A DNA stretch of 27,773 nt from Clostridia bacterium. GTDB taxonomy: Bacteria; Bacillota; Clostridia; TANB77; CAG-508. The stretch covers positions 1-27,773 of the forward strand of contig JAAVZQ010000111.1 in the NCBI GenBank assembly GCA_022791735.1, written 5' to 3'. This document shows positions 7,539 through 16,910 of the stretch, in pieces (position 1 is the stretch's first letter; every line of letters starts with the position of its first letter). A program made the position numbers and the translations under genes. The notes beneath the pieces are model-generated. The model saw nothing but the letters and a program-made list of their open reading frames with translations, was not told the origin of the DNA and searched no databases.

Positions 7539-8298
7539 GTGAAGCTAATAAGTTGGAACGTAAACGGCCTACGTGCAGCGTTAAACAAAGGATTTGAAGG
7601 CTTTTTTAAAGAGATAGATGCAGACATATTTTGTGTACAAGAAACAAAAATGCAAGAAGGACAAGCAGAAATAAATTTTGCAGATGAATATCATTCATAT
7701 TTTAATAGTGCAGTGAAAAAAGGATATTCAGGAACAGCAATATTTACAAAAATAAAACCAATAAGCATAAGCTATGGAATTGGAATAGAAGAACACGACC
7801 AAGAGGGAAGAGTAATAACACTAGAATTTGAAAAATTTTACTTAGTTAACTGCTATACTCCAAATTCCAAAAGAGAATTAGAGAGACTAGATTATAGGCA
7901 AATATGGGAAGACGAATTTAGAAAATATCTAGTTAGCTTAAGTAAGAGAAAACGGAGTTGTAATTTGTGGAGACTTGAATGTTGCACATAAAGAAATAGA
8001 CCTAAAAAATCCAAAAACAAATAGAAAAAATGCTGGATTTACAGATGAAGAGAGAAATAAGATGACAGAACTATTAGAAGCAGGATTTATAGATACATTT
8101 AGACACATATATCCTGATAAGGGAGATAGTTATACGTGGTGGTCATATTTTGCAAACTCAAGAGAAAGAAATATAGGGTGGAGAATTGACTATTTTCTAA
8201 CATCAAAAAGTTTAAAAGATAATATAAAGGATGCATATATATATGATAAAGTAATGGGGAGTGACCATTGCCCAGTGGGATTAGAACTTGAAGTGTAG
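7539..8298 (+). CDS. xth: Exodeoxyribonuclease III / AP endonuclease (one CGG +1 shift)
   Basis: A base-excision-repair enzyme that cuts at abasic sites and trims 3' ends. The GTG start follows AAGGAGG and gives MKLISWNVNGLRA, the family N-terminus; the open frame upstream runs into the repeat and is rejected. Visible motifs are VQETK with the metal-binding Glu, GDLNVAHKEIDL, and the C-terminal SDHCP with catalytic Asp-His. CGG 7953-7955 breaks the frame just before GVVICGDLNVAH; skipping its C gives Gly139 and a 252-residue protein, normal for the family. Only the downstream part carries the catalytic DLN and SDH residues, so the shift is needed for activity. Confidence 0.9.
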
Positions 8299-8341
8299 AA
8301 AAAGCAAGGCTTGTACAAGATAGAAAGGAAAGAGTACTGTT

Positions 8342-9472
8342 ATGGAAAAGAATTCAAGAGAGTGGAAAAAATGGCTTTTATGGTTTACGCTAGGAATTGC
8401 ACTAATTGCAGTATATAAACTTTTAGATAAATTAGGTGATGTCACAAATTGGATACAAAATCTATTTTCAATATTAATGCCATTTATTATGGCATTACTT
8501 CTAGCATATATATTCTATTTGCCTTGCAGAAAAGTAGAAAAATTCTACATGAAAGCTAAAAGCAAATTCATAAAAAAGAGAGCTAGATGGCTTGCAATAT
8601 TTACAGTGTATCTATTAGCATTAATTTTAATAATAATTATGATAAAATTTATAGTACCAGCAGTATATGAAAGCTTTATGGACTTAGCAAAAAATCTGCC
8701 AGATTATTATAATAGTGTGATAGAACAAGTAAAAAAATTGCCAGAAGATTCGGTTTTCAAAAAGATAGATTTAACCGGAGTAATAGAAAGTCTAAATAAA
8801 ATAAAAATAGAGGACTATATAAATATAGAAGTAATTGGCGAATACGCAAAAGGAATAATAGGATTTACTAAAACAATATTTGATATATTTGTAACCATTG
8901 TAGTATCAATATATTTGCTTGGAGAGAGAAGCCGAATAGTAGGATTTGCAAAAAGATTGTGTAGTGCAGTATTTGATAATAATATATACAAAACAATAGG
9001 TAAGTACTTTAGAGAGTCAAATGAGATATTTTTTAGATTTGTATCAAGTCAATTGATAGATGCGGTGATAGTTGGAATATTAACAAGTATAGCAATGTCA
9101 CTACTTGGAGTAAGATATGCTGTACTGCTTGGATTTATGATAGGATTATTCAATTTAATACCATATCTTGGGGCAATAATTGCAATAGTACTTGCAATTA
9201 TTATAACAATATTTACAGGAGGCATTACACAAGCATTTTGGATGGCTGTGATAGTTATAATACTTCAACAAATAGATGCAAATATAATAAATCCAAAGAT
9301 AATAGGAGATTCACTAGAAATAAGCCCAATACTTATAATATTTTCAGTTACAGTAATAGGTGCATACTTTGGAATAATAGGAATGTTTTTAGCAGTACCA
9401 ATTGTTGCAATAATAAAACTAATGCTAGATAATTATATAAAGTATAAAGAGAATGAAAAAGACATAGATTGA
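8342..9472 (+). CDS. AI-2E family membrane permease
   Basis: A 376-residue protein with about eight predicted membrane segments and an intervening soluble helical region (about residues 110-170). The C-terminal part has the family-typical GLFNLIPYLGAIIAI and QQIDANIINPKIIGDSLEISP. Members include YtvI/PerM-like putative transporters and sodium/proton antiporters, so the substrate cannot be given from sequence. The frame is intact and uses CGA for Arg in GERSRIVGF but never CGG. It starts 43 bases after xth and ends at a strong terminator, so it is probably co-transcribed with xth. Confidence 0.85.
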   Translation: MEKNSREWKKWLLWFTLGIALIAVYKLLDKLGDVTNWIQNLFSILMPFIMALLLAYIFYLPCRKVEKFYMKAKSKFIKKRARWLAIFTVYLLALILIIIMIKFIVPAVYESFMDLAKNLPDYYNSVIEQVKKLPEDSVFKKIDLTGVIESLNKIKIEDYINIEVIGEYAKGIIGFTKTIFDIFVTIVVSIYLLGERSRIVGFAKRLCSAVFDNNIYKTIGKYFRESNEIFFRFVSSQLIDAVIVGILTSIAMSLLGVRYAVLLGFMIGLFNLIPYLGAIIAIVLAIIITIFTGGITQAFWMAVIVIILQQIDANIINPKIIGDSLEISPILIIFSVTVIGAYFGIIGMFLAVPIVAIIKLMLDNYIKYKENEKDID

Positions 9473-9493
9473 TACCAACTCATATTTCTACAG

Positions 9494-9529
9494 CTTACCT
9501 TATGGACAACACCATAAGGTAAGTTTTTT
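9494..9529 (+). terminator. Intrinsic terminator after the AI-2E permease
   Basis: CTTACCTTATG and its exact complement form an 11-bp stem with an 8-base loop, followed by six T. Confidence 0.92.
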
Positions 9530-9581
9530 GCCATACGTTCACTTTTTACGTAAACAAAACATAATATATAACAAAAAAACT

Positions 9582-9647
9582 TTTTGGGACGGTTCCAAAA
9601 GGTTCTGAAGTTTGCAAAAATGAACGTTTTTTTAGGCCGTCCCAAAA
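9582..9647. repeat. GGGACGG-type palindrome before murA
   Basis: TTTTGGGACGG and CCGTCCCAAAA form the ends of an element whose interior resembles the longer copy at 27566-27632 (TTCCAAAAGGTTC). It ends 22 bases before the murA start. Confidence 0.65.
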
Positions 9648-9668
9648 CAATCAGAAAGGATGAGCAAA

Positions 9669-10922
9669 ATGTCAAGTTACATAATAGAAGGAGGAAGAAA
9701 ACTAGAAGGAGAAACTTATGTATCAGGTTCAAAAAATGCATCACTTCCAATAATCGCTGCAACCATATTAAATACAGGTATAACAAGACTTTATAATGTC
9801 CCAAATATACATGATACACAAATGATGTTTGAGATACTTAAAAAATTAGGTTGCAAAGTGAAGCAAAATAATGGTAAAATAATAGTTGACTCAAATGAAA
9901 TAAAATCACATGAAATTCCAAATGACCTTATGAGGCAGATGAGGTCTTCTGTTATAATGGTAGGAGCCATGCTACGGTAGAATGAAAACAGCAAAATTTT
10001 CATATCCACGGAGGATGTGATATAGGAGAAAGACCAATCGATCTACATCTAAAAGCCTTTAAAGAACTTGGAATTGAGATAAAAGAAGAAGCAGGATATA
10101 TTACATGCAATGCAAATGAAATAAAAGGAAAAGACATACATCTAGATTTTCCAAGTGTAGGAGCAACAGAAAACATCATGTTAGTTGCAACACTTGCAGA
10201 GGGCGAAACAAAAATAATAAATGCAGCAATGGAGCCAGAGATAGTAGACTTAGCAAACTTCTTAAACAGAATGGGTGCAAAAATAATTGGAGCAGGAAGT
10301 AATGTCATAAAAATCATAGGAGTAAAACGTTTAAAAGATATCCGGTTATAATATAATGCCAGACAGAATAGAAGCAGGAACATTACTTTGTATGGTTGCT
10401 GCAACAGGAGGAAAGGTGCATTTAACCAAATTAACTCCAGAACACCTAACACCAATACTTCATAAACTAGAAGAATGTGGATGTGTGTTAGATATTCGAA
10501 AAAATAGTATAAAACTAGAAGCACCAAAAAAACTAAACAACATAGAAATAAAAACTATGCCATATCCAGGGTTCCCGACAGATATGCAGTCAGTATTTGC
10601 AAGTATGTTAACTACTGCAAAAGGTACATCAATAGTTATAGAAAACATATTTGAAAATAGGTATAGATATGTGAGTGAGCTAAGAAAAATGGGAGCAAAG
10701 ATGACAGTAGAAGGAAAAATTTGCATAATAAAAGGAACCAGAAAAATATATGGAGCAGATGTTGTTGCAGAAGACCTAAGAGGAGGAGCAAGTCTAGTAC
10801 TTGCAGGACTAACAGCAAAAGGAAAAACAGCCATCTCTAATGCAAAATATATATTAAGAGGATATGAAGACCTAGACAAAAAACTAAGTTCACTTGGTGC
10901 GAAGATAAACTTAAAAGACTAA
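9669..10922 (+). CDS. murA: UDP-GlcNAc 1-carboxyvinyltransferase MurA (three CGG +1 shifts)
   Basis: MurA makes the first committed peptidoglycan precursor from UDP-GlcNAc and phosphoenolpyruvate. SGSKNASLP near the start holds the substrate-binding Lys-Asn, and PGGCDIGERPIDLH holds the catalytic cysteine (Cys116 here). Three shifts are needed. CGG 9975-9977 gives Gly103 in GAMLGRMKTA. CGG 10009-10011 gives Gly114 in SYPGGC, two residues from the catalytic Cys. CGG 10343-10345 gives Gly225 in KDIGYNIMPDRIEAGT. The corrected product has 416 residues, the standard length. I prefer ATG 9669 over 9660 because AAAGG is then correctly spaced and the protein starts MSSYIIEGGRKL. The next gene is divIB. 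Confidence 0.93.
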
Positions 10923-10936
10923 AAAATTAATATTTT

Positions 10937-10976
10937 GGGGATATGTCAATGAAACAATTTTACTGACATAGTCCCC
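10937..10976. repeat. Imperfect palindrome with GGGGA ends
   Basis: GGGGATATGTCA pairs with TGACATAGTCCCC with a single bulge. It lies between murA and divIB and could act as a weak processing or attenuation site. It is probably related to the other GGGGAC palindromes. Confidence 0.55.
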
Positions 10977-11004
10977 TTGACCAACAAAAGAAAGGAGGAA
11001 TAGA

Positions 11005-11952
11005 ATGCCTAAAAAGAAAAAAAATAAACAAAACAATTTAGATGATGACATTATAATAGGCTATAACAGCAAAGTAGTAAAGGACAACCCTCCTAAGAAA
11101 AAGAAAAAGCGTAAAAAGAAAAAAGATAAAAAAGAAAATGAAGAATATATAGAACAAAATAGTAGACCAAAGAAATCAGCAAAGAAGCTACCCAAAAAAC
11201 AAACTAAAAAGCAAAAAAAGAGAAGACAAAAAGTAAAGAAAATACTTAAAGTACTACTTAGAATAACAATTTTATTAGCAATTTTGGCAGGAATAATACT
11301 ATTTTTGTTTGTATCGCCAATATTTAACATAAAAGAAATAGAAATAATCGGATCAGAAGAAATAAGCGAAAGCGTGTATAGAGCGATGACAGGGCTAGAT
11401 ATAGATGAAAATATATTCAGTGTAAACAAATCAAATATAATATCTACAATAAAAAAAGAGCCGTATGTTGAAAAAGTAGAAATAAAAATTATATATCCAA
11501 GTAAAGTGAGAGTAACAATAACAGAGAGAAAGATAAGTTATTTAGCAGAAAAAGACGGAAGATATTTTTACTTAGACAAAAACGGATACCTATTGCAAAC
11601 AAATCTAGCACCACTTGACTATCTAATCATCAAAGGCTGTACAACCGATTTTAGCCAAATGACAGAAGGTGGAAGAATAGATGAAAAAGATATTGCGGGA
11701 TTTAATGACCTTATAAAAATAGTAGATGCAATAAACAATAATGATATAGATACAAAACTGAAAAGCATAGATGTAACAGATGAGAATAATTATATTTTAG
11801 ATTTTGCAGATGAGCAAAAGATTGTAATGTTAGGAGATACAAAGGATTTAAGTTCCAAAATGGCATGGATAGATTACTTTATAAAGCAAAATAAAAATCA
11901 GAAAGGAACAATTTACTTGAACTCAGAACAAGTATATTTTTCACCAAATTAG
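11005..11952 (+). CDS. divIB: Cell division protein FtsQ/DivIB
   Basis: A bitopic division protein of 315 residues that links the early Z-ring to septal wall synthesis with DivIC/FtsL. The first 80 residues are cytoplasmic and extremely Lys-rich. One membrane helix spans about 82-103, then a POTRA domain begins at FNIKEIEIIGSEEISE, followed by the FtsQ-type beta domain (YLAEKDGRYFYLDKNGYLL). The divIB-ylxW-ylxX-sbp-ftsA-ftsZ order is that of Bacillus subtilis. AGGAGG precedes the ATG. The frame is intact. Confidence 0.88.
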   Translation: MPKKKKNKQNNLDDDIIIGYNSKVVKDNPPKKKKKRKKKKDKKENEEYIEQNSRPKKSAKKLPKKQTKKQKKRRQKVKKILKVLLRITILLAILAGIILFLFVSPIFNIKEIEIIGSEEISESVYRAMTGLDIDENIFSVNKSNIISTIKKEPYVEKVEIKIIYPSKVRVTITERKISYLAEKDGRYFYLDKNGYLLQTNLAPLDYLIIKGCTTDFSQMTEGGRIDEKDIAGFNDLIKIVDAINNNDIDTKLKSIDVTDENNYILDFADEQKIVMLGDTKDLSSKMAWIDYFIKQNKNQKGTIYLNSEQVYFSPN

Positions 11953-11967
11953 AGAGGATGATAAATC

Positions 11968-12691
11968 ATGAAAAACAAAGCGCAAATAGCAACAGCACTA
12001 GGCCTTATGTGCATTATTTTAGTGAGTAGTATAATGATACAATTAAATACTATAAAAGAAGCAACTAAAATAGTTGGAACATCTTATGCAGAGCAAGGCT
12101 TAAAAGACGAAGTTTTAAGGCAAAAAGAAAGTTATGAAAGACTATATAAAGACTTTGAAAACAAAGAAAAAGAGCTAGAAATAGCAAGAGAGGAATCGAC
12201 AAAAGAAAACTCTAGACTTTTAGAACTTAGAGAAGAACTAGAAAAAGCCAATGGCCTTCTAGGATTAACAGAAATTACAGGCGAGGGAATTGTGTTAACT
12301 GTAAGAGATAATGATGCGGCAAGAAATAAAGAAATGGAAATAAATGTATCAAAGGCATTAGTGCATGATGAAGACTTAAGACAACTAGTAAACGAACTTA
12401 AAAATGCAGGAGCAGAAGCAATTTCTATAAATGGACAAAGAATAGTAAGCTCAACCTCTATTATTTGCAGTGGAGCTATTGTAAAAGTAAATGGAGTAAA
12501 ATTAAATTCGCCATTTGAAATAAGTGCAATAGGAAATCCATCGACTTTACGAGGAATAGATAGAGTGCGGTGGCTATTTGCAAGCAATGGAAGACGAAGG
12601 AATAATCGCAAGTATTGAAAAATCAAAAAATATAGTAATTCCAAAATTTAGTGGTACAATTAGCCCAAAATATATGACAAATGCAGAGTAA
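11968..12691 (+). CDS. ylxW: YlxW-like DUF881 protein (one CGG +1 shift)
   Basis: A DUF881 protein with one N-terminal membrane helix (about 8-25), a coiled coil (about 45-95), and the DUF881 core with LTEITGEGIVLTV and AEAISINGQRIV. CGG 12568-12570 breaks the frame; skipping its C gives Gly201 and Gly202 in RVGGYLQAMEDEG and a 240-residue product that ends 17 bases before the next DUF881 gene. Family function is unknown; the position beside divIB suggests division or wall work. The shift adds the last 40 residues, so a shortened form ending after the shift site is conceivable. Confidence 0.82.
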
Positions 12692-12707
12692 GAGAGGGGG
12701 ATAAGTC

Positions 12708-13388
12708 TTGAATAAAAGTAAAATTATAATGTATACAACAATAGGCATAATGAGCTTAATTCTTGTATATGTAATGTTTATACAATTTAGAATAGTAAAT
12801 GAAACAGACACACAGGGTGTTGAATTCATGAGAGAAACAGAACTTAAAGAAACACTTGCTAAATATAAGACAAAATATCAAGAAACAGAGGAAGAGTTAA
12901 TTGATGTACAAGCCAAGATAGATGAATACAAAGAAAATGAAGAATCAGAAGAAGCAACAGTGTTACTTTTGGAAAAGGAATTAAAAGATACTAACATGAA
13001 GCTAGGACTTACAAAAGTAACAGGAGAAGGTATAACAATTACAATAGAAAAAAGAGATGAAAGAGATGTGACACCTACTGCGTTATTAAGTCTTGTAAAT
13101 GAACTCCTGCTTGCAGGAGCAGAGGCAATTTCTATAAATGACCAAAGAATAGTCGCAATGTCTGATATTGTAAATCCTTCAAATTTTATTATGATAAATG
13201 GAGAAAGAATTATAGCTCCATATACAGTAAAAGCAATAGGAGATACAACCCACCTTCAGAGTGCACTTACAGTAAAAGGTGGATATGTGGATATAAATAG
13301 TGAAGATTATTCTATCAATATAAAAACAGGAAATGTTACAATAGAAAAATATGATGGCAACCTAAGCTTAGATTATGCGGAAAAGTAG
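12708..13388 (+). CDS. ylxX: YlxX-like DUF881 protein
   Basis: The second DUF881 paralogue, 226 residues, with the same plan: membrane helix at about 6-24, coiled coil at about 40-90, then LTKVTGEGITITI and AEAISINDQRIVAMS. The start is TTG, seven bases after a GAGAGGGGG ribosome site; no ATG is better placed. No in-frame CGG occurs. Tandem DUF881 genes between divIB and sbp are standard in Firmicutes. Confidence 0.83.
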   Translation: MNKSKIIMYTTIGIMSLILVYVMFIQFRIVNETDTQGVEFMRETELKETLAKYKTKYQETEEELIDVQAKIDEYKENEESEEATVLLLEKELKDTNMKLGLTKVTGEGITITIEKRDERDVTPTALLSLVNELLLAGAEAISINDQRIVAMSDIVNPSNFIMINGERIIAPYTVKAIGDTTHLQSALTVKGGYVDINSEDYSINIKTGNVTIEKYDGNLSLDYAEK

Positions 13389-13400
13389 GAGGAAAGAGTT

Positions 13401-13778
13401 ATGATAATATTATTTATAGTAGTTGGATGTTTAATAGGAGTGATACTTGGTGTAAATGCACCAACAATATCATATATGTATGCAGATTATTTGGCAATTT
13501 CAATAATTGCAGCATTAGACACAGTTCTAGGTGGTATATCTGCAACATTAAAAAACAATTTCAATTTCAAAGTGTTTGTATCAGGTTTCTTTGTAAATGC
13601 AATACTTTCGATTTTACTTACACTACTTGGTAAAAAACTAAATGTAGATATATATCTAGCTGCAATCGTAGTATTTGTAGGAAGAATGTTCAATAATTTA
13701 ACAATAATTAGAAGACATTACATAGAAAAATGGGAGAAATTTTTGAAGAAAGAAGCGGAAGAAAATAGTAATAAATAA
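13401..13778 (+). CDS. sbp: Small basic membrane protein Sbp (DUF1290)
   Basis: A 125-residue protein with about three or four membrane helices, starting MIILFIVVGCLIGVILG and holding the family's ALDTVLGGISA and VFVGRMFNNL. It is normally placed directly upstream of ftsA, as here. Its function is not settled. AGGAGG precedes the ATG and it ends the divIB operon at a terminator. Confidence 0.85.
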   Translation: MIILFIVVGCLIGVILGVNAPTISYMYADYLAISIIAALDTVLGGISATLKNNFNFKVFVSGFFVNAILSILLTLLGKKLNVDIYLAAIVVFVGRMFNNLTIIRRHYIEKWEKFLKKEAEENSNK

Positions 13779-13793
13779 CGAAAACAAATGAGA

Positions 13794-13820
13794 GGAAGGA
13801 GATATAGTCCTTCCTTTTTT
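13794..13820 (+). terminator. Intrinsic terminator after sbp
   Basis: GGAAGGA and TCCTTCC with a 7-base loop, then six T. It separates the divIB-sbp operon from ftsA. Confidence 0.9.
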
Positions 13821-13848
13821 GTCCTATTTTCTACATATAACAAAAGCG

Positions 13849-13878
13849 TTACAAAAATGTTACAAAAATATTACAAAT
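13849..13878. repeat. Three phased TTACAAA repeats upstream of ftsA
   Basis: TTACAAAAAT at 13849, TTACAAAAAT at 13860 and TTACAAAT at 13871, each 11 bases apart (about one helical turn), directly upstream of the putative ftsA -35 box. Confidence 0.7.
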
Positions 13879-13882
13879 TCTA

Positions 13883-13911
13883 TTGACTTTTTTCTCAAAA
13901 TATTATATCCT
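13883..13911 (+). promoter_or_regulatory. Putative ftsA-ftsZ promoter
   Basis: TTGACT-N17-TATCCT. The -35 is good and the -10 is weak; a TATATC two bases closer is an alternative. Confidence 0.55.
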
Positions 13912-13950
13912 TAAATACAGAAAAAAAGTAAAAAATTGGAGGCGTTAAGG

Positions 13951-15177
13951 TTGGCAATAGGTGATATAATTGTTGGCTTAGATATAGGGACTTCCAAAGT
14001 ATCTGCTATTGTTGGCGAAGTAAACAATTTTAGTCAAATAGAAATAATTTCTTCGGCAAAATACAAGTGTAGAGGAGTACAAAAAGGAAAGATAGTAGAT
14101 GAGGACGAAATAAGTTTGTCAATAGCCAAAGCGATTCAAGATGCTGAAGATAAAGCTAACTTAAAGATACACTCTGCTTATGTCACAGTTCCAGGCAAAT
14201 ATATTACTATTGTTCAAAATAGTATTATAAAGGAAGTAAAAGACAAATACGCAGGAATATCTGTAAAAGATGTTAGTACAAGTATAATGCAAATTAAAGA
14301 TATAGAAATTCCAGAAGGCAAAGCGATTATAGATATAGTTACAGAAAGTTTTATATTAGATAATGGAGAAGAAGTACAAGATCCAGTTGGTTGCCTAAGT
14401 TCTAATTTTACAATACAGGCACAAATTATATTAGTAGACAAAGAATATATGAAAAAAATGAACTCTATTTTGAAAAAAGCTGGTGTAGAATTAGATGGTA
14501 TGGTTCCAATCACCCTTGCAGAAAGAAATCTAGTATTAGATAGAAATGAATTAAACGACAACATTATGCTATTAGATATAGGTGCTGGAAACATAGATAT
14601 AGGAGTTTTTGAAGGCAACAAATTTGTATATACAAACACAATACCACTTGGTGGAGATACTATTAGGAAAGATATAGAATTGGTGCTTGGAATATCAGAA
14701 GAGGAAGCGGACAAACTTAAAAGACAATATGGATTAGCCTTAAAATCATTTATTGATAATGACCATGATATATATCTAAGCACTTGTGCAGAAGATAGCA
14801 ACAAAACTATAAAAAGTTCAGAACTGATAGAGATAATCGAAGCAAGAATTGAAGAAATGTTTTCACTTATAAATAAAGACATAGTAAACCAAGGCATAAA
14901 GCAAAGAATAAATAATGTAATACTTACAGGGCAAGGCATAACAAATATAAACAAAAGTGATGTCGCTGGAAAAATTGCTTTAAATATACCAGTGAAAATA
15001 TCAACAGGAAGACTTGTGAGCACAATAAAACCAAGCTATAGAACAGCATATGCATTAATTAGATATGTCTCTTCTAAGCCGTTTTCGAAATCTGTTGCAA
15101 GTACAACAGATGCAACCAAGGATGAAAATATATTTAAAACACTCATCGAAAAGATAAAAGAATTTTTTTATAGTTAA
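13951..15177 (+). CDS. ftsA: Cell division protein FtsA
   Basis: An actin-like ATPase that anchors FtsZ to the membrane. The N-terminal phosphate-binding loop VGLDIGTSKVSAIVGEV, the second phosphate motif LLDIGAGNIDIGVF and the adenosine region VILTGQGI are visible. The C-terminus (LIEKIKEFFYS) can form the amphipathic membrane-binding helix. The TTG start at 13951 lies eight bases after GGAGG; an upstream TTG at 13936 overlaps that ribosome site and is rejected. The product has 408 residues, normal for the family, and the frame is intact. ftsZ follows after 24 bases. Confidence 0.93.
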   Translation: MAIGDIIVGLDIGTSKVSAIVGEVNNFSQIEIISSAKYKCRGVQKGKIVDEDEISLSIAKAIQDAEDKANLKIHSAYVTVPGKYITIVQNSIIKEVKDKYAGISVKDVSTSIMQIKDIEIPEGKAIIDIVTESFILDNGEEVQDPVGCLSSNFTIQAQIILVDKEYMKKMNSILKKAGVELDGMVPITLAERNLVLDRNELNDNIMLLDIGAGNIDIGVFEGNKFVYTNTIPLGGDTIRKDIELVLGISEEEADKLKRQYGLALKSFIDNDHDIYLSTCAEDSNKTIKSSELIEIIEARIEEMFSLINKDIVNQGIKQRINNVILTGQGITNINKSDVAGKIALNIPVKISTGRLVSTIKPSYRTAYALIRYVSSKPFSKSVASTTDATKDENIFKTLIEKIKEFFYS

Positions 15178-15201
15178 AAATTAAGGGAGGAACAGAAAAA
15201 T

Positions 15202-16317
15202 ATGTTAGAATATGACGAGCCAGAGAGAGAAGTAAATGAAAACGCAATAATTAGAGTAATCGGTGTTGGTGGCGCTGGAAATAATGCTGTAAATAGAATG
15301 ATACAAACAGGAATAAAAGGAGTAGAATTTATAGCAATAAATACAGATAAACAAGTGCTTAAAAAATCAAGTGCAAGCACAAAAATACAAATAGGAGAAA
15401 AAATAACAAGAGGACTAGGAGCGGGTGCGAATCCTGATATTGGAGCTCAATCAGCAGAAGAGAATAAAACAGAAATAGCAGAAAGCTTACGAGGAGCAGA
15501 CATGGTATTTGTAACAGCTGGAATGGGTGGAGGAACTGGAACTGGTGCTGCACCAGTAGTTGCCTCAGCAGCAAAAGAAATGGGAATACTTACAATAGGA
15601 GTTGTAACAAAACCATTTACATTTGAAGGCAAAAAAAGATTGTCACAAGCAGAGCGTGGAGTAGAAAGCTTAAAATCAAAAGTAGATGCTTTAGTTGTAA
15701 TACCAAACGACAAGCTATTACAAATAACAGATAGAAAAACATCAATGTCTGATGCGTTAATCATGGCAGACGAAGTTTTAATGCAAGGTGTACAAGGAAT
15801 ATCAGATTTAATCACAAAACCAGGAATAGTAAACCTAGACTTTGCAGATGTTAAAACAATAATGTTAAATACAGGAATGGCACATATGGGTATAGGTAGA
15901 GCAACTGGAGAAAATAGAGCAGAAGACGCTGCAAAACAAGCAATTCAAAGTCCATTACTTGAAACATCAATAGAAGGTGCTAGAGGAGTAATTATAAATA
16001 TCACAGGTTCAGATGATGTTGGAATTCAAGAAATCAATACAGCAGCAGAACTAGTACAACGTAGTGTAGATCCAGAAGCAAACATTATCTTTGGTACAGC
16101 AGTTGATGAAAACTTAGGAGATGAAATAGTAATTACAGTTATAGCAACAGGTTTTGATAAAGAAAGAATGGCATCAAATTTAGGAGTAGAGCAAATAGTG
16201 GCTAAAGCGTGGGACAAGAAAATAACATCAGTTCCAACATCAGTAGAAAGTACAAGCTCTAATTCACAAGATTTAGATATCCCTTCATTTTTAAGAAAGA
16301 ATAAAGGTGCAAAATAA
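15202..16317 (+). CDS. ftsZ: Cell division protein FtsZ
   Basis: The tubulin-like GTPase that forms the division ring. IRVIGVGGAGNNAVNRM starts the nucleotide-binding domain, GMGGGTGTGAAP is the tubulin signature loop, and the C-terminal peptide DIPSFLRKNK binds FtsA and other partners. At 371 residues it is of standard size. GGGAGG precedes the ATG. It contains many Gly codons but no in-frame CGG. Confidence 0.97.
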   Translation: MLEYDEPEREVNENAIIRVIGVGGAGNNAVNRMIQTGIKGVEFIAINTDKQVLKKSSASTKIQIGEKITRGLGAGANPDIGAQSAEENKTEIAESLRGADMVFVTAGMGGGTGTGAAPVVASAAKEMGILTIGVVTKPFTFEGKKRLSQAERGVESLKSKVDALVVIPNDKLLQITDRKTSMSDALIMADEVLMQGVQGISDLITKPGIVNLDFADVKTIMLNTGMAHMGIGRATGENRAEDAAKQAIQSPLLETSIEGARGVIINITGSDDVGIQEINTAAELVQRSVDPEANIIFGTAVDENLGDEIVITVIATGFDKERMASNLGVEQIVAKAWDKKITSVPTSVESTSSNSQDLDIPSFLRKNKGAK

Positions 16318-16331
16318 TATTTTGTACAAGC

Positions 16332-16364
16332 AAAGAGGCACTTCGCTAAAGAGGTGTCTTTTTT
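16332..16364 (+). terminator. Probable terminator after ftsZ
   Basis: AAAGAGGCAC and GTGTCTTTTT can form a 10-bp stem if two G-U pairs are allowed, with a T-run at the end. Confidence 0.6.
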
Positions 16365-16388
16365 CATTCTGCATAAAAATATTAGTAT

Positions 16389-16778
16389 ATGGAAATAAGT
16401 GGAGTATTTGACTTAAGTGGATGCATATGGGAAAGAACAGCGGGGGTTATGAAAGGTGGGAACGTAAGTACACCAGAATGGCATAGCGCAATGGCAACAA
16501 GCAGTACAACAGCAAGTACAAAATATGTAACAATATATGAAAATAGTTATGACGTAAATAATAAAAAAGGAGATGCAGTAAAGGAGACATCGACAAGCGG
16601 AAATGGTTCGACAAGCTGGAATGAAGACTACTCTAACTTTGTCACTACGAGTGGTCCAGTATTCATACATGGTGGTAATTGCATTATTACTGAGGCCTAT
16701 TGTGGCGTGTTCGCGTTCTACCCCAACACTGCTACCGAACACAACAACTACGGGTTCCACATCGTGCTCGTACCTTAG
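16389..16778 (+). pseudogene. 5'-truncated DGR target protein with VR2
   Basis: The 129-residue frame begins MEISGVFDLSGCIWERT, which corresponds to the middle of a C-type-lectin/formylglycine-generating-enzyme domain (compare VYDLSGNVWEWT), and ends in the variable segment with YGFHIVLVP. The N-terminal half of the domain and any signal sequence are absent, and there is no ribosome site before the ATG. It follows the ftsZ terminator directly and seems to be a detached 3' fragment of a target gene, or an extra cassette used as a homing site. Expression is doubtful. Confidence 0.75.
16627..16778 (+). repeat. Diverged DGR variable repeat VR2
   Basis: Gap-free alignment with TR 383-534 gives 33 differences in 152 bases: 14 at template adenines and 19 at other bases. 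The 3' GC-rich part also differs (four substitutions between TR 515 and 528). Adenine-directed change is therefore mixed with ordinary divergence. VR2 may be an old product of this template or of a related one elsewhere. Confidence 0.85.
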
Positions 16779-16824
16779 GGGATGAGATTAGCATCCATGA
16801 GGCGATGGTGCTAGAATAAGCACA

Positions 16825-16866
16825 AAAGCAAAAATTCCAGCGATTTCTCACTGGCATTTTTGCTTT
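16825..16866 (+). terminator. Hairpin terminator downstream of VR2
   Basis: AAAGCAAAAAT-N-CCAG pairs with CTGG-N-ATTTTTGCTTT around a ten-base loop, with one mismatch. It lies about 45 bases after the VR2 stop and could both terminate transcription and serve as the hairpin seen downstream of many DGR variable repeats. Confidence 0.75.
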
Positions 16867-16910
16867 AGGGGTACTATTTTAGGACGCCCTCGTCATACAT
16901 GAAAGATTAA

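Noticed and set aside
10460..10879. Long minus-strand open frames inside murA, fusA, ftsA and others
   Set aside because: They are antisense shadows of AT-rich coding sequence, without ribosome sites or recognisable domains.
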